DNA of 64,000 bases, from NCBI GenBank assembly GCA_002257025.1, contig NCHA01000005.1:248001-312000 (forward strand). Direction: 5' to 3'. The translations under genes were made by a program, and so were the position numbers. Position 1 is the stretch's first letter. Each line of letters opens with the position of its first letter. The notes under the pieces were generated by a model. That model made no database searches. It had not been told where the DNA came from and worked only from the letters and a program-made list of their open reading frames with translations. Positions 63,804-64,000 of this stretch are shown in pieces. Source of the stretch: Sphingobacteriales bacterium 16-39-50. GTDB taxonomy: Bacteria; Bacteroidota; Bacteroidia; Sphingobacteriales; Sphingobacteriaceae.

Positions 63804-64000
63804 TTAATTTTTAATCAAAAAACGCTCAGGAACCCTGAATGGAAGTTCTAAAGGACCATCCAGATCTACCTTTAAAAACTTAAGATCCAGCAGAAACTTC
63901 TTGGTTTTAACTTTGGAATCCATGACCACTGTATGCGGAATCTGCTGCTGATTGACCAATATGAAATCAGAATAATTTGCCGTAAGTTCCTGCTTGGCTA
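63804..64000 (-). CDS. C-terminal end of a DUF4292-like lipoprotein gene, N-terminus beyond window
   Basis: Only the last 65 codons are inside the window. They read ...YSDFILVNQQQIPHTVVMDS ... LDGPLELPFRVPERFLIKN and stop at 63804. This ending and the position directly upstream of the EnvC-like gene match the DUF4292 proteins of Bacteroidota, thought to be outer-membrane-associated lipoproteins. The gap to the EnvC start is 14 bp, so co-transcription is likely. Family assignment rests on a short segment and gene order. Confidence 0.65.
   Translation of the reverse strand, partial: AKQELTANYSDFILVNQQQIPHTVVMDSKVKTKKFLLDLKFLKVDLDGPLELPFRVPERFLIKN

Overview
The window reads as chromosome of a Bacteroidota, most likely a Sphingobacteriaceae member (Pedobacter-like). 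It carries two SusC/SusD nutrient-uptake pairs, an ECF sigma/FecR switch, the type IX secretion translocon SprA, TatA proteins and the order maeB-ruvA-sprA-gcvH-vanZ. Intergenic DNA is AT-rich and Shine-Dalgarno signals are weak. Every gene I can support lies on the minus strand, so transcription runs from high to low coordinates. I see no tRNA, rRNA, CRISPR array, prophage or classical transposase.

Region 1 (1-6310): an ECF sigma factor, its FecR anti-sigma partner, an STN-domain SusC and the start of a SusD, a classic sensor-regulated uptake locus. Region 2 (6730-12791): a secreted Gfo/Idh/MocA oxidoreductase followed by three tandem neutral-ceramidase-like proteins that keep the apparent zinc ligands but have Asn at the position I align with the nucleophilic Ser. 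Region 3 (12942-19123): lutABC lactate oxidation, a PfkB sugar kinase, a cytoplasmic Gfo/Idh/MocA enzyme and a class I DhnA-type aldolase. This could be a route from a phosphorylated sugar to DHAP plus a lactate precursor.

Region 4 (19336-27435): a six-gene operon bracketed by two paralogous oxidoreductases. Inside are another oxidoreductase, a PIG-L deacetylase, a NagB-like protein with a changed active site, and a large SGNH-like/beta-propeller/cupredoxin fusion. Region 5 (27665-33571): a SusC/SusD pair without STN and a SUMF1-type protein. Regions 4 and 5 share a 27-bp promoter motif at the same distance from the start codon, so they are probably co-regulated. Region 6 (34721-43269): a GMC oxidoreductase with a gluconate-2-dehydrogenase-subunit-3-like partner (a probable glycoside 3-dehydrogenase), another oxidoreductase, a 3-hydroxyacyl-CoA-dehydrogenase-like enzyme, a CBM9-like protein, RidA, an M19 dipeptidase and a D-threonine-aldolase-like enzyme. 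Together regions 2-6 look like a glycoside or amino-sugar catabolic neighbourhood using oxidised (keto) sugars. The substrate cannot be read from sequence.

Region 7 (43737-64000) is largely core genome: a lipoprotein, a SprT-like protein, feoAB, vanZ, gcvH, sprA, ruvA, maeB, a LysM lytic transglycosylase, gatA, two TatA-type proteins, an EnvC-like protein and the end of a DUF4292-like gene.

The strongest candidate for something undescribed is a small element (about 40463-40945). It holds one GxxExxY (PD-(D/E)XK-like) gene between inverted copies of a CCACATAG-type repeat. A gene-less 144-bp palindromic relative with the same ends sits 3.3 kb away at 36999-37142. This resembles an autonomous element with a non-autonomous derivative. 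A second unexplained structure is an 11-bp periodic array at 34335-34499.
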